Shown: positions 51,801 to 62,700 of the stretch, piece by piece
Layout: each line of letters opens with the position of its first letter
Position numbering within the stretch: position 1 is the stretch's first letter
NCBI RefSeq assembly: GCF_008831285.2
Contig: NC_045141.1
Location: 24,475,315 to 24,539,314 of the forward strand
Origin: Nymphaea colorata
Taxonomy: Eukaryota; Streptophyta; Magnoliopsida; Nymphaeales; Nymphaeaceae
Length of the DNA stretch: 64,000 bases
Reading direction: 5' to 3'
Program-made: the position numbers and the translations under genes
The notes under the pieces: generated by a model
The model's input: the letters and a program-made list of their open reading frames with translations, nothing else
Told to the model about the DNA's origin: nothing
Database searches by the model: none

Positions 51801-54800
51801 ATGGTCATTGATTCAAACACTGGGCCACAAACAAGGGAATCTTCTCTACAGCTTCTGGCAGTGACAAACACAAACAACCATGAAAATGTAGCAGCCATGT
51901 CCTCATTAGTTTCTAGTTCAAGAAATCTACCTGAAAGTATAAGCAATCACATTGCTGGCAACACACGTTCGGAGTCCACAGCAGACATGATGGAAACTGC
52001 TGATGGGCAATCTTTTGATATGCTTGAATCCAGAGGAATGGACAACACTATGGAGAGGCCAAATGATGCCAATAACATGTCAACGTTGACTGAACCTCCT
52101 GTTCCTTCAGTACTTAATGGTACAGATCACCCACAATCACCTGGGAGGCAGTCCAGCCCAGCAACAGCAGGTGCTTCTACCATCAATCCGTCAAGTATTT
52201 CTGGAAATTCCAATCTTCAAATGCTCCTAAGAAATATTGCTGTTGGACATCTTCATCAGTTTTTACCACTCGGTGATCCATCATGTTGGGAGCTGTCCTT
52301 TTTGCAAGGTTGGTTGATGGGTCAGTCACATGCTGGAATGCATCCAGTATTGCCTGTTTCTGATGGGTCCCATGGGGGTTCGCTGGGGATTAGGGGCATT
52401 GCATCCAATGTCATGGCATTTGATTCACAGGCAGCCCAGAGTGTGGAAGCTAGTGGTGCTTCTTCAGCAGTAATGAGAGGTGGCTCAAGGTCCAATTTCC
52501 GTCATCGATCTCGTTCAAGAGTGATGACCAATACAAGCTCAGGAGAAGGACCTGCTGTTGCTACTATTGAAGATAATGTTCCCCATACTGGTGGTGCTAC
52601 ATTGGCTTCTGATGGTGCTGCACCATCTTCAATGTCAGCTGCTGCTGCTGCTGCAGAGTTGCCTTGCACTGTGAAGCTAAGAATTTGGCCACACGATATC
52701 CAAAATCCTTGTGCGCCTCTGGATCCACATACTTGTCGCTTAACTATACCACATGCAGTTCTTTGCAGGCAAGGAGCTTGGTTAATCCACATTTTGTTGT
52801 AGTAAATTTGTAGTTTGTATTCATCTCAGGCCAAATTTTCTTGAGTTGATTGGGCATGTTTCTTTTGTGTTAGTGAAATGGGAGCTCATTTTTCCCCTTG
52901 TGGACGGTTTTTGGCTGCTTGTGTTGCATGCGTACTTCCCCATGTAGAAACAGATCCAGGAACACAAATGCAAATGCATCAAGATGTTGTTGGGGCTGCA
53001 ACATCTCCAACAAGGCACCCAATTGCGGCACACCGGATTGTTTATGAACTTCGTATATATTCTCTTGAGGAAGCCACGTAGGATCTTGCTCTCTATTTCC
53101 CATTTATTTGTGTTTACTCTCCTAGCTAGGAAAGTTGAATCTAAACTTTTGATGCATCATTTCTGATTTATTTACAGTTTTGGGGAAGTGCTTGCATCAA
53201 GGGCTATAAGGGCCGCTCATTGTCTGACCTCTATTCAGGTGAGTTGCTTGGATAAACATAAAGTATTACAAAATATGTGTTGTCTTTGAGATAATGTGTC
53301 ATCTTATTGACATTCCTATGGTTGCCTGTTTATGATAGTTTTGAAAATGAAAAAGCCTTGCATGGTGATACCTTTTCCTTTAATTTTAAAAGTTTCGGTG
53401 GTCTTGATGGCTTTCATTCTGAACGTGTACCTGTTTCACCTTAGTATGGTATGCAACCTTCTTTTCTAGCTCCTCTTTGAATCCAACGAACTGCCTCTGT
53501 GGCATCCAATGAGACTTCCAGTTCTCTCAATTGTGAATGCATCCTGGTTTCTGGTAGTTAGTTACTTAAGGATTTTAATCTGCTCAGTACCATTGTGAAA
53601 AGAATATACCCACCTATGTCACATAGGTACGGGTGCCGGTGTGGGTATGAGTACTGACCATTTTCAAAAAACATCGGTGCGGGGGTAAGGCTGTATATAT
53701 ATATATATATATATATATAAACAATAAGAAATACTTAGAATATATGTATCAAAATAAAGAATATACATCAATATAAACAAATAAATAACATAGAAAACAT
53801 ATATCAACGGCTCTTGCAGCAGTGTGTTTAAGAAACCTATGAAAAACTTTAAACATATGGCCAACCAAGCAGTCCCCTAGTCAAATATGAACATCAATCG
53901 AATTTTCACATCCAAAGAATAGAACAAAAAGTAAGGTGGAAAAAATTAAATCAAAGTAAAATTAAGCAGTTTAGATCTATAGGTACCCAAGTGTCAACCC
54001 ATTTTGGGTACGGGTATGGCGACACGGGTACGTGGACCTTACTGAAGTACCCATGTGACTTAGATACCCACGCTATTAATGAGTTGCTCCTAAACGAGGT
54101 TACAGGATTCCACTCTTGGAGTAAGGACCTTCTAATGACTCTTCAAATGTTCCATATGTGAATGGTCCATATCTGTGATGCCATTATTACATAATGAATA
54201 TTTGAAGCCATCATTCTCTAATTTGATTCTTCATGTGTGACGTGTAAATTATTTCATCATGTAGGAGAGAAGGAAAGCTCTTTCTTGATTAGGAAAGAAG
54301 GAACGAGATACATCTGCTTTATGTTTTTCTAATAGACTTGTCGAGATTACCTTTAAAGTAGTGGGAGGCATCCCTAAGCTTGCCATTTTCATATTATTGA
54401 GATTTAAGAATTTGACAATTGAGATGACTTCTACACTAGAAGCAGGTGAACTTTCAATTGCACTTTTTTTTGTCATGTCAAAGATTTCGGTCTTTTGAAC
54501 TTGGCTATTGTATGTGAATTTTTGCCCCCAATCTAGGCTACATAATTTTATGCTATTTTGTATTTTTAATTGTAGCAGGGGTATTTTTCCTTTTTGTGGT
54601 TGTTTAGTTCTCTTAAGTAGGAAAAAAGATTAAATGGATGTACTCCCTAGCGTTTGGTGATCTGAAAAGCGTCTACATCACCGGAGTCAGTGAATCATTT
54701 TTCAAAAGATCATTTCATTTTGCAGAAGAAGATTTGTAAATGTTCACGTGAATTCTCATATCAAATTCTATTGTGGAATAATCAGCCATAATAGGATCCA

Positions 54801-57800
54801 AATAGCTAGCCATGATAGGTATGATAATCCACGCATGACATCACAAATAAAGGGTGACTGCTACTTAGTATCTGCAATGTGTCTGAAGAAATATTTAAGA
54901 GGATGAAATTTGTATATTTACATCTTGCCCAAGTAAGGAATCATATCATATGTTTTGAACTTGGAAGTTTCGCGAGTTCGGAAAATCATAATAAAACGCT
55001 TGAAAATCCACCAATTTATGAAAAGTACTCATTTCATTGACAAATTCATTCTAAGGACATGGTAAGAGGGATTCATTGATCTCTATTTGTCAGAATGGTC
55101 ATATTCGTCAATGTACACAGAAACTGATTCTTGATATTATTTCGAGGCAAGGCTGTGTATTTTGAGAGAAAAACAGAGAATTAGAAATGCCTTTACCACA
55201 TACTGATTTGTGGAGAAAATATCACTTCTGGTAGGCTCTAAAAAAGGGACAATGCAGAAGTTTACTCTGCACTCATTCTTACAATTGCTTCCACTTGAAG
55301 GTGTTTTATCAATCAAAACTCAGTCCTCCTTGGATTTGTCATGGCTATTCCGTAGTTATATCAACTTTGAATTTTTATTTTGCTACTTTATTGTGAGGTT
55401 ATGCAAGCATTCTTTTGTTTGGTTTGCTCTATACGTAAAGGACAATTACTTGCCACTTTTTGTTGCTTTTCCAATTTTCTGCACTTGGCACTTCACGTGT
55501 ATGTGGTCCCAGGGTGGCTGATAGGATGTTTTTACTGATTCAGTGAAACTTTTCCTTGGAAAGGCCATGTCTAGGAAGAAATCTTCAAAGCATACTTGTT
55601 TGAAAGATGCTGCTGACAGATGCTAAGACCTTATTTCATTCATAACTGGTTTTTATCCATCTAGAGGATCAAGCAATTGGGAGACCTAGATTTATTAAGT
55701 TTATATGATGCAATTTTTCATTTGTTTTGCACAATAAAAATTTCCCCTTTTAGACTTCATTCCCAGGCTTATGTTGGATTCTGGCTATGGCAGTTTTCAC
55801 CCACATCTGAACACATACTACTAGCATATGGTCGCCGCCATAATTCTCTCCTAAGGAGCCTTGTTGTTGATGGAGAGACGACTATACCAATATACACTAT
55901 CTTGGAGGTACGTTCTTGTTTTAAAATCTTAATTTTTGCTTCTAATGTAACTTTCGTGTGTTAAGGCAGTTGCGTTATTGAATAAAGTTATTGTATTGAC
56001 TGTAGCTGCTTCTATTTTTGTCTTCTTCTAGGATGTCAAAATTTGTCTTTCTTTGTTCTTTTCAAATCTTATGTGGTAATGGAGTCAGGTGTTATGAATG
56101 CACCATATTTCTTCAATATATATAGGTTCTAGGTTCGAGTCAGTACATATGCTGGGAAGAACAGTTTATAGATGCAATTGAAGGTCTGATTTATCCTTTT
56201 ATTTAAAGACGGTAAATGTTAAAGAGGAGTACTTGCCCTTCCACATGTATTTGATTCTCATTTCTTTGTTTCCAACTGGAGTTGGATTCATAGTTCCCTT
56301 CCAATTAAATTTGTGGTTTGCTTCCAGGTTGTGTCTGGGAACCTGCCAATCAACCAGATGAGTCACTGGCTTGGTCTTCCACTGTGAGGTCCCAGTGGAA
56401 TGTCCCAGAGTTTGAAGAGTTGGGGCTAGGTCATGCTCTGTCTTTGCGAAGACAGCGGAATGCTGCATGCTAGTCTTTGCTGTATGGGTTCCTTGAATTT
56501 GTGTCTAGTATCTACCACATTCACATAGTATATATTGTATCTTATGTAGAGTTCTCTGTATAGAAGGTACATGTCGCTGGGGCTGACCTGGCTACATTCA
56601 TGAGTAATCCTGAATCACTGGATCTGAAGATCTCTGATGCCTCCTTTTGCCTGGAGTAGTTAACCTAGATTCTGCTTCCACTTTTCTTATTACTTCTGCC
56701 TTCTACGTCTGTTTGTGTTTGTTAAATCCTGTAATGTATTCATTGTTTGGTGCATGGACCTGTTGCTAAAATCTTTGAAGTTGGAAGTGTATTTTGACAT
56801 CATTGACTCTATCAACACAAAATTAGGTTGTATTTTTGCTCGTCTGTTCATTACTCCAATGAAGTCTGCATTCCTTGAATGACCAAAATTAATAGCTAGT
56901 GCATTGCACTAGTTATTTTTTTTCCGTAATATGTTGCTTTAATCTCATTAACAGGTCTGTTTTGGTTTCATTGATAAGAACTAATGAGAAACAATTTATT
57001 TATCTTATCCTGAGTCTGCTTTGCAAAATGTAAAAATTCTGGTTCTTGAAATTTTCAGGTATATAAAGTTTCAGACATGGAACTTGTCAGAGTCCTTCCT
57101 AGCGCTGACGACGAAGTTAATGTTGCTTGCTTTCATCCAGTAGTTGGAGGTGGTCTTGTCTATGGGACGAAGGTAATAAAGTACTTTCCGTATCATGTGA
57201 CCATCAAGTTTTTTATCTTCTTATCCTAATAATTCATATTTTTTCTGCATGCAGGAAGGAAAGCTTCGGCTTTTACATTATGATGGTCCCAATAATGCAA
57301 ATTGCATGGGCCCTGGATCTTCTTTGGACGACAATATGCTTGAGGTAGAATGGAAGAAAAGTTCCTCGATCATTTTGTCCTTTTTAAGTGTTTTTCTTGG
57401 GTTGGTTCTTTTGAAATGCGATTGGCTGTTAATAACTTAATACTGTTTGTTTCTACCTGATCATAGTCAGGGTTCTGAATACAGGAAATTGTTGTGCTCA
57501 AATGGACTTAAAATAGAAATACAGGAAATTGTTGTGCTCAAATGGACTTAAAATAGAAACCTTAGTAGCCTAAGTATGTGAGGGTCATGTGACACTCTTT
57601 CTGTCAGAGTATTGCTGCAATTATGGTAGTGGAGTAACCAGTATGCATGTAAATTAACATGCATGTACTCTTGTGATTTCACTGTTATGAATTGTGGGTA
57701 ATAAATTGCTATATGTTGTTGGATGGTGGATCTCATATTATGATTTTTTTTTCTTTTATCTGTTTGTTAAGTTGTACCTGCATTTTTATTAGTGGGAGCT

Positions 57801-59079
57801 TGGGAGCTGAGGGTGCCCTGCAAACTTGTATGCATGTCTTGTTTTTTAGTCTTCAGATAACGTCAAACATAGTTTGGTGGGTGTGATGAGGTTTAGGGAT
57901 CTGGAATGCATTCTTGCACTTGAAATGCGGGCAGTGTGTTGGTCTTTTTCAGCTTCGAGATTTTGTTTGGTACCTCTCCGCTTGTTTGAGAACTTTTGAT
58001 TCTCTAGAGTTTGATTGGAAGACAACTCAAGTAATCTGCATAAGAGAGAAATGGTGTTTGCTGACCGTGAGCAAGCAACTAAGTATCTCGAGCCAAGTGC
58101 TATTTCTCCATATAATAAATTGAAAAAGATGCTCATGCTTTACTTGGCAAGCAGCACATGGTTCATGAAAATTTCTAACGGCTTCTACGTCTTGGTCACT
58201 TTAAATGATGGTGCTGGACCATGTCAGCTGCGCATTTATTGATATTGGTGCCCCATGGTGCTGGATTATGCCATGGAAAACTTGGACGAGAGCATATGAA
58301 CTTGTGTTATATGTACAAGGAGTGTCTTCTTTATTAGTGTGTGTGTGTAAGGGTTTTTTCTTTTTTTTTTCCTTTTTTGTTTTTTTTTTTGGTTGTTGGG
58401 GGTTGGTTTTGTTGTGTTTGGGAGTGGGGGCGTATTGCTTGTGTTTATTTTTTAAATTAAAAAAATGGAAGTTTGAGAGGGGAATTCTGTAACATGAAAA
58501 CTTTTCATGTTTTTATACTTTATTGCATTATCACGTTGATTGATACTTCAAGGCTATTATTATGGGCATGGATGTATGCACGCACTCAAAATGCCTTTAG
58601 CAGGAAAAGGTTTTCTGGAAACAGCAATGTGAAAGGTGAAGCCTTTTGGTGGCTTTATGCATGATAAGGTCGCCTGTCTTTTTGCCTTCTCTGGATATGA
58701 TGAACCTGATTCTACTTGATTACAGAGTTAACCAGTATGTCCAGATAACACACTCAATCTCGAGGATGTATCTATATTATATGGTCACATGTCAAATCAA
58801 ATAATATTAGAAGGTTACTATTGACTGAACGTTTAGTTTCTGAAGATAGGTTGTGAAGATCCAATCATGCGTTGCTTCAAGCATGTGGTTTTAGATTATT
58901 TTTGTTGTAGCAACTAACTGGTTTTGTTGGTGGTTCGTGTATGCTTAATTTGCTATTATTTCACTATTATGGTCTGAAGATATGGCTAGTCTGAAAAGGT
59001 TATTTTCTATGCTGAAATATACTTTTGTGCATGTACTTGTGTTTTTTGGCAGGTGCAGACATATGCCTTAGAGTGTTGA
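40100..59079 (+). CDS. AMBRA1-like WD40 protein (DCAF-type)
   Basis: Fourteen coding exons: 40100-40209, 47783-47938, 48186-48302, 48386-48470, 50950-51058, 51204-51271, 51375-51497, 51579-52768, 52874-53077, 53178-53238, 55794-55907, 57059-57172, 57255-57344, 59053-59079. They total 2568 bases (855 aa) with every phase matching. Residues about 40-90 hold NVFQLLAWREISPQVKR. WD40 repeats lie at about 105-255 (AAFSPDGRTLASTHGDHTVK, LASGSLDHEVRLWD, IASIAFHAQGDLLAVASGHK). A long Ser/Asn-rich, probably disordered linker (about 260-640, with an Ala run) comes next. A conserved C-terminal half follows (MGAHFSPCGRFLAACVACVL, FSPTSEHILLAYGRRH, VNVACFHP, GGGLVYGTKEGKLRL), ending YALEC. Known: AMBRA1 binds DDB1-CUL4 and acts in autophagy; plants have homologues with this layout (inferred match from memory). 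Intron 1 is 7.6 kb because of a copia insertion. Intron 8 uses a GC donor. The start ATG is the least certain part, since the frame stays open upstream to 40077. Confidence 0.88.
40744..40748. repeat. target-site duplication TAGAG, left copy
   Basis: The five bases directly left of the copia element are repeated directly right of it at 46188-46192. Confidence 0.9.
40749..41201 (-). repeat. copia 3' LTR (left copy, 453 bp)
   Basis: Begins TGATAGAAATGTAGC and ends TATTTTAACA on the plus strand. It contains a GA run (40801-40837), a TATA box on the minus strand (TATAAATA, 40897-40904) and four 47-bp units upstream of that TATA box (40945-41135). Confidence 0.97.
40945..41135 (-). repeat. four 47-bp tandem units in the LTR U3
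   Basis: Units starting at 40945, 40992, 41039 and 41086 share CCTA(A/G)GAGA.TTC, an ACAAGGA(T/C)ATTAA core and CATAGAA. In the element's orientation they lie just upstream of the TATA box, where retrotransposon enhancers usually sit. The same set occurs in the other LTR. Confidence 0.75.
41196..45512 (-). CDS. copia gag-pol polyprotein
   Basis: 1438 codons without a stop or frameshift. By residue: gag-like region 1-270 (KLNHENYLIWKRQIMPFIRS at 21-40); CCHC zinc knuckle CFQCNKKGHMKAQC at 273-286; aspartic protease DSG at 339-341; integrase HHCC zinc region at about 499-539 (WHSRLGHC..CSSCGLC); integrase core acidic residues D563, D626 and E662 with the usual 35-residue spacing between the last two; reverse transcriptase with YVDD at 1114-1117; RNase H with TDADWAG near 1281 and the ARSSTEAEYRC block near 1318. 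The frame is open further upstream through the LTR, but the ATG at 45512 is chosen because it starts gag and lies after the primer-binding site. The stop codon TAA is formed by the first bases of the 3' LTR (TGTTAA). Confidence 0.96.
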   Translation of the reverse strand: MENLSHSGMSSSFLPHLITEKLNHENYLIWKRQIMPFIRSQGLFGHLDGSTKAPPISVLQEIKNEAGEVIAVHEDNNPEHAMWMRRDQSLVAYILSTLSQQVLLSVSDDCTAEELWETLANTFSQISEARIMYLKKEFQNLSKGSTSIMDYLGRIKAVADQLAASGNNISDKEKVQQTLNGLGHDYHAFITALEVLPVLPSFNELQGKLLQHEMNMKRVIERTDQGNSQNVLAMNVKFGKSHGNSNHGGRGILPTPHNQGMSPLDTSRKIPICFQCNKKGHMKAQCWFNPQNKNKGVRHDYKQGGQSSKSTAEDMQQLLMAAFSKMTIKQNEQGEWFLDSGAATHVTGNAGKLTNLSPHYGRSCIITGDGKSHPITHIGNAHIPLSSSSLSLSNVVLAPNIKKNIISISKLIDDTSSSVEFTPSSVYVKDLQTKKMFARGERQGNMYVLKECLPKDSSTFDIGLKTFSLSHNASSVPSSCHFQSKVRGPNQFLESDLWHSRLGHCGRHFIEKLVTDSLIPRSSLPLTSSVKKCSSCGLCKSHVLPFHNINQRASKPFETIFSDVWGPAPIDSMSGSRYYVLFIDSYSRFTWIYFMKHKSEVPHIFRNFYAMIQTKFSSNVVHFQCDGGGEYSSLDFIEFLREKGITRQISCPYTPQQNGVVERKHRHIVESAMSMMHDTNVPISLWTEAFHTAVYIINCLPMTLLMSKSPYFTLLGKQPDYKNLKVFGCVCYVHVDAALRNKFQDKAIQCRFVGYADEYKGFRCYDPTTKRIKTSRNVIFDEHSFDNTNEMPMTIESYDPWTSTQLFNADPVIENDVPQSEDSERAIQPSDMAQSENQEDPTQSSSHHENNNEQSNDAHRYSGLIYSRRLRDRDAHSEEDNMPHLRRSQRIRHPIHRWVSYDSLSLDFQLFMAKIGKEEEPTSFDQASKSHHWRKAMKEEMDALHECGTWEIVPRPHEKNVVGSKWVYKIKYKPDGSIERHKARLVAKGFTQQYGEDYDETFSPVIKMGTIRVIISLAVEYGWRLHQMDVKNAFLHGDLREEVYMEQPPGYTKGDSHAWVCKLRKSIYGLKQASRSWFDSFSCKIQECGFRRCPLDHSLFIYRKENIFTLLLIYVDDIVITGNSEKHIEEAKVLMMQNFKMKELGDLRFFLGVEIDRHNNRLTLTQQKYTLDLLKKSGMSDCKPVGTPSVLNQRLSAQDGELYEDPTQYRSIVGALQYLTFTRPDIIYAVNQVSQFMHAPRDTHMDAVKRILRYLKGTAGDGLVYGKSENITTGHQLMTFTDADWAGDPDQRKSISGFCIFIGRNLVSWSCRKQKAVARSSTEAEYRCMAAGTAEVTWVRHLLEDIGEKIKTSMLMCDNQSAINIAFNPVQHGRTKHIEIDQHFVRQKVEDKEIQPIYVRTDEQVADLFTKGLTKERFWFLKGKLYMVQNHAQLEGGC
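41202..41213 (-). promoter_or_regulatory. polypurine tract
   Basis: On the minus strand CTTGAGGGAGGG directly precedes the 3' LTR. It primes plus-strand DNA synthesis in LTR elements. Here it also encodes the last residues (EGG) of the polyprotein. Confidence 0.85.
45721..45732 (-). promoter_or_regulatory. primer-binding site (initiator tRNA-Met type)
   Basis: On the minus strand TGGTATCAGAGC begins right after the 5' LTR. This is the standard complement of the 3' end of plant initiator tRNA-Met used by copia elements. Confidence 0.9.
45733..46187 (-). repeat. copia 5' LTR (right copy, 455 bp)
   Basis: Matches the left LTR throughout by eye, except for one extra GA unit in the run at 45785-45823. 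It carries the promoter (TATAAATA on the minus strand at about 45883-45890) that would drive transcription leftward, antisense to the host gene. Confidence 0.97.
46188..46192. repeat. target-site duplication TAGAG, right copy
   Basis: Identical to 40744-40748. The pair shows a standard integrase insertion. Confidence 0.9.
46471..46932. repeat. 226-bp tandem duplication in intron 1
   Basis: Copies at 46471-46696 and 46697-46932 both start ACTCCAGGGCATGGTACAGA and both end with a TTATTTATTTATTTTT run. They differ by a few substitutions and small indels in the A- and T-runs. It lies between the copia element and coding exon 2. Confidence 0.9.
50400..50640. repeat. possible truncated non-autonomous element in intron 4
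   Basis: The GTATC-rich run (CGTATCATATTGTGTATCGG, CCGTATCGTAATGTATCGTA, CCGTAACGTATTGTA) stands out from the intron and then passes into an A/T tract. Such runs occur at ends of small plant DNA transposons. No matching opposite end or target duplication was found. Confidence 0.25.
52769..52873 (+). other. GC-AG intron (intron 8 of the AMBRA1-like gene)
   Basis: Exon 8 ends TTTGCAG and the intron opens GCAAGG and closes TTAG. Only this junction restores the Ser codon AG|T and the conserved SEMGAHFSPCGRF run. No GT near the end of the exon keeps the frame. Retention of this 105-bp intron would add 11 residues and a stop at 52802, truncating the protein near residue 663. Confidence 0.8.
53614..54063. 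mobile_element. hAT-like non-autonomous transposon (MITE), 450 bp
   Basis: The terminal inverted repeats are CTATGTCACATAGGTAC at the left and, reversed, CTAAGTCACATGGGTAC at the right, 15 of 17 matching. Directly outside are identical 8-bp copies of ATACCCAC (53606-53613 and 54064-54071), the target duplication length of hAT elements. The inside has GGGTACGGGTATGG-type words near both ends, a TA run at 53693-53719 and no coding capacity. It sits in intron 10 of the AMBRA1-like gene. Confidence 0.7.
53693..53719. repeat. (TA)n microsatellite inside the MITE
   Basis: About 13 TA units within the hAT-like element. Confidence 0.9.
57481..57559. repeat. 40-bp tandem duplication in intron 13
   Basis: ACAGGAAATTGTTGTGCTCA and the next 20 bases are repeated head to tail with no visible change, shortly after exon 13. 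Confidence 0.9.
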
Positions 59080-59760
59080 ATATACTTTCTCGCCTCTACT
59101 GCCAACTAGATGCTGTGTGACACAGTGATACCCATCTTGAATGGGGTCCTTGCCATCTTTGCAGAAGGATGCCACGGAATGGTGCTGCTGTGCATGTTCA
59201 CCATATTTATAGCCTGTGTATGTATGTTATTTGTAACAAATCATCTATGGTAGCTTTTACTGCTGCTAGTGTAAAATACTGAGGTGAGCATGTAGTGCCT
59301 GATAGGTTCTTCCAAAGGGATGTAACGCTAAATTTTTGACATGGAAAAATTTGTACAAGATACATCATTGGCCAATCAAATCAAGTGTTTTCACAGCATA
59401 AATTCTTTAAACAAGATCTTTCTGCTTGTTGCCTTTACTGACATTGGAAGTCCTTTTGTGGCATTTTTCTGCACAATCTTGAAAGAAGGCGACACATTTG
59501 CAGACCAAGCTAGCTGCGTGATGTCAAAGAAGATTATTTTGCTTTCTTTTGGACGGAGGTTATTTGCTTTTTCTCTGCCGACATGCTGCCCACGGCTCCC
59601 ATCGTCTACATCTCCGGCATTTATATGTCGTGTGCACGAATTTAATCATACTCGGATAATGATGTTTTTACTGAGCCGTACCAGGCATGTCAGGGTTAAA
59701 AGACGTCTTGGCAACTGTTTTTGTAATCGTTTCTTTTATCTCCCCTTTCCTAAATAAAAT
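59080..59760 (+). other. probable 3' untranslated region of the AMBRA1-like gene
   Basis: Follows the TGA at 59077-59079. A candidate polyadenylation signal AATAAA lies at 59753-59758, and earlier sites are possible. A 138-codon frame at 59341-59757 overlaps this stretch but shows no domain. Confidence 0.4.
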
Positions 59761-62700
59761 ACGGCACCTGATTTTTCAATCTTACATTGCAGGCACAGGC
59801 ATCCAATTGCTAAAACATTTTGAGATCTTCTAAGCCCACAGCGAAGTACATCCAACCTGTGAGAGATGCGTCCCATTAGGGGGTTGGTGGGGAAGGGACT
59901 GCACCCGGTTGCAGACGTTTAGTTGTTGTAGAAGGACGTTTGCTAGCTAGAATCTGTGTTTATAATTTTAATTTATCGGCTAGTTCTGAAGTTTCATGAT
60001 ACAGTTTCCCGTATCATGCATTTTTGGTCATCTCTTTGCAACATTTCATGTTTCAACGTTTGCCAATAAAAGTGCAAGGAATGTCTTTCAAATAACTTTC
60101 AGGCTGAAAGGGGGGATTCATGAGTTTAGTGTCTTGTCGTGGACCCGTTGTTCTCATGTCGCAGAATTCGTCGTATAACTAAAGTGGCAAAATTTGGTAA
60201 CAAAGAAAAGACCACTTGTATTTCTTTCTACTTTTCTCCGAGAAGTTCAAGCAATTGCATTAGTTAATGCACAATCCAGTAAATTTTAAGCCCATTAGTC
60301 AGTGTTTAAAATTTCAGTGACAATCAAGAATGGCTGGTAAATGGCTACGCGGCGAAGATAACTTTTTGAAGACGCTGAACACGAGAGAGAGGGAGAAAGA
60401 CAATGGAAGCACTGGGCGAGGGTTGGCCCAGACGGTTGACGAGCTCGGGTTGGTCAGCAGACTGTCGACCTGTCAAAATGGGTGGGCTAGAAGGTCCCAA
60501 CATACCCCATTTTTCTCTAGGACTGATCTGTCTACATTCTTAGACAGTCTTCTCCATGCTGGGTGAGGAAGCATTTATCAATATAGTCAGCTGTCCCAGC
60601 TTGGGTTAGGTTGGATCGGGCTTCCAGAACCTTAAGACACAATCCATGTCAAGCTCCAATTATCGATTGCGTTCCTATTTTAGCCAAAGTCTGCTTGGGT
60701 AGGACAGAACTCGTTAGAGTATTTGGATCCATAAGGCTGTTCTAACTTAAAATGCACATCACAGTGATAATCTAGTGACGTTACACTTTTTAACCTTCTA
60801 AGAGAAGTGGCCAAAGTGGAATCCATCCTACAATTGAGATTTGAGAGCTTTTGAGCTATTATGCTTGGAATAAGATACTTGTGCCTTGATTCCGATTAGA
60901 GGGTCTATCGTCAACATTGACTGGAAAAAGAAGAAAAATAGTAAAAACAGCCAAATTACATAGAATTTTCAACTAGAGAAAAAATACGAAGAAACGCTTA
61001 ACTCTGCAAGCGGAAGTCTGAAAGTTTTCCCATCAGATGTAATAGCTCAAATCATGAAGATTGCCGGGTCTACTGGTTTTGGACTTGGAAATCATTAGCT
61101 TTTTGACAGCCTTGCTCACTACCAACCAAAGTTTCATATTAGATTGTTAGTTTGTAATGGCCACGGATTGTTATTAGTTTATCCTTACCTGCTCTTCGAA
61201 AAGCGTGCAAGTACTAACCGTACCTAATTCTGACTACGTCTTCTTGCTTTATCAAATGTAACGGCTTATGAGTTTCATGACATTAGACTTGCGAAAGTGT
61301 CAACTGTTGGTCTATATTGGAAGAATTCCGTGAACTTGAGTGGATTAAATACTACTGAAAGGTGAATTCTTTTCTGACAACAGCCACCATGTAAATTAGT
61401 CGCCGCAGTTAAATTTGCAAATACAATTCAACAAACGTTTATATTATGAATAAGCTGGTAAATTTGCTGTTACTAAGGGTTGGTTTTTGTAGTTTTCGTT
61501 GATTTTGAAAATGGCTTCCAGGCGGTGACCCCACAGTAGAGGCTGCATTGTGCATGCCACCAGTCACCTGGAATTCGGGTGCCACCGTCGTTCACGTGCA
61601 TCCTAAGGGATAGGGTCCCCTTACTGCACCCCATTACGTCGGCCAAAGCTCAAGCCTTGGTGAGATTGCATTGTTCTTCCTCTGCGGTGCATTCGACTGC
61701 ATAGAATGTGCTCCCTTCACGTTGTTCTTAAGCATCGTGAAGTAGTTCATTTCATCTTCTAGGCTGTGCACATACATACCCACGTTGTGGAATTTGGAGT
61801 TATTGCCTAAGCAGTCTCTCCTGCCCATCTTTTAGATGCTTGCGAAAAGTGTAAAGACACGCCAAGCGTTCGACAAAATGCCTAAACAAAAGCAGAGTCT
61901 TAGATAGCCTGTGTTTTTAGGTAATACTAGATTGGGAGAAATGGTGCTGTTATTTTTTAGCTGATGATATGACGTTTAGGCATTTGCTGCCTTACATTGT
62001 TTTAGCATCGTCCTCTGCTGCACGCAGCATGGAATGTTCGCATAGATGCTGTCTTGACGTAGGGAGAAGGATGCTTACTGGGAGATTTAGATGACTGATA
62101 GCACCAGCAGGCATGTGCTCATCGAGCGAGTTTACAGATTAAGTACTTGCATCTTTCTGTTTCTGCGTGCATTTGTGGTTTCCTTCTTCATCATTGTTCG
62201 TGGATTGTGCACTCATAGGCATGTAGTTCGGTTGAGGAAGCTCGAGGGAAGCTTGATGATGCTTAGTATCATGTCGAACCTATATAATTTGTCAATTTTT
62301 TATTCTACGGATATCTGACATCTTTACCGCCAATTTGTCTGTTCCAAAAAAGCACAAGCGGCAGGCCCAAAACAGGTACGCCATTACCGCTGATACCGTG
62401 AACATATTACCAATCGAGAAGATGGGCAGTGAAGATCTTACATCTCTAGATATGATTTCATAGCTTATGCAATTCGGTCGCAGCAGAATCGGGTTCAATC
62501 CTCACCAAGTCTGAATTCTCAACGGTATGGAGTAGCTAGCAAGATGTTGGACTGTGACATGCATGTAATTGGTGATTTTGTAAAAAGATGAAGCTAGAAC
62601 GTTAAGAATGATCAGCTTGGCATTTCTTGTTTGATAAATTGTTTGCCGCAGTTTCGCCAGAAGACCAAATACATGGCATGACCTCGATGAAATTCTACAT

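Noticed and set aside
57900..58250. Frames in intron 13 of the AMBRA1-like gene
   Set aside because: Exon 13 (ending LE) joins directly to exon 14 (VQTYALEC) in phase, so these frames are intronic.
62450..62520. GGGTTCAATCC word resembling a tRNA T-loop
   Set aside because: The flanking bases do not pair as a T-stem, and no acceptor stem or anticodon arm can be placed.
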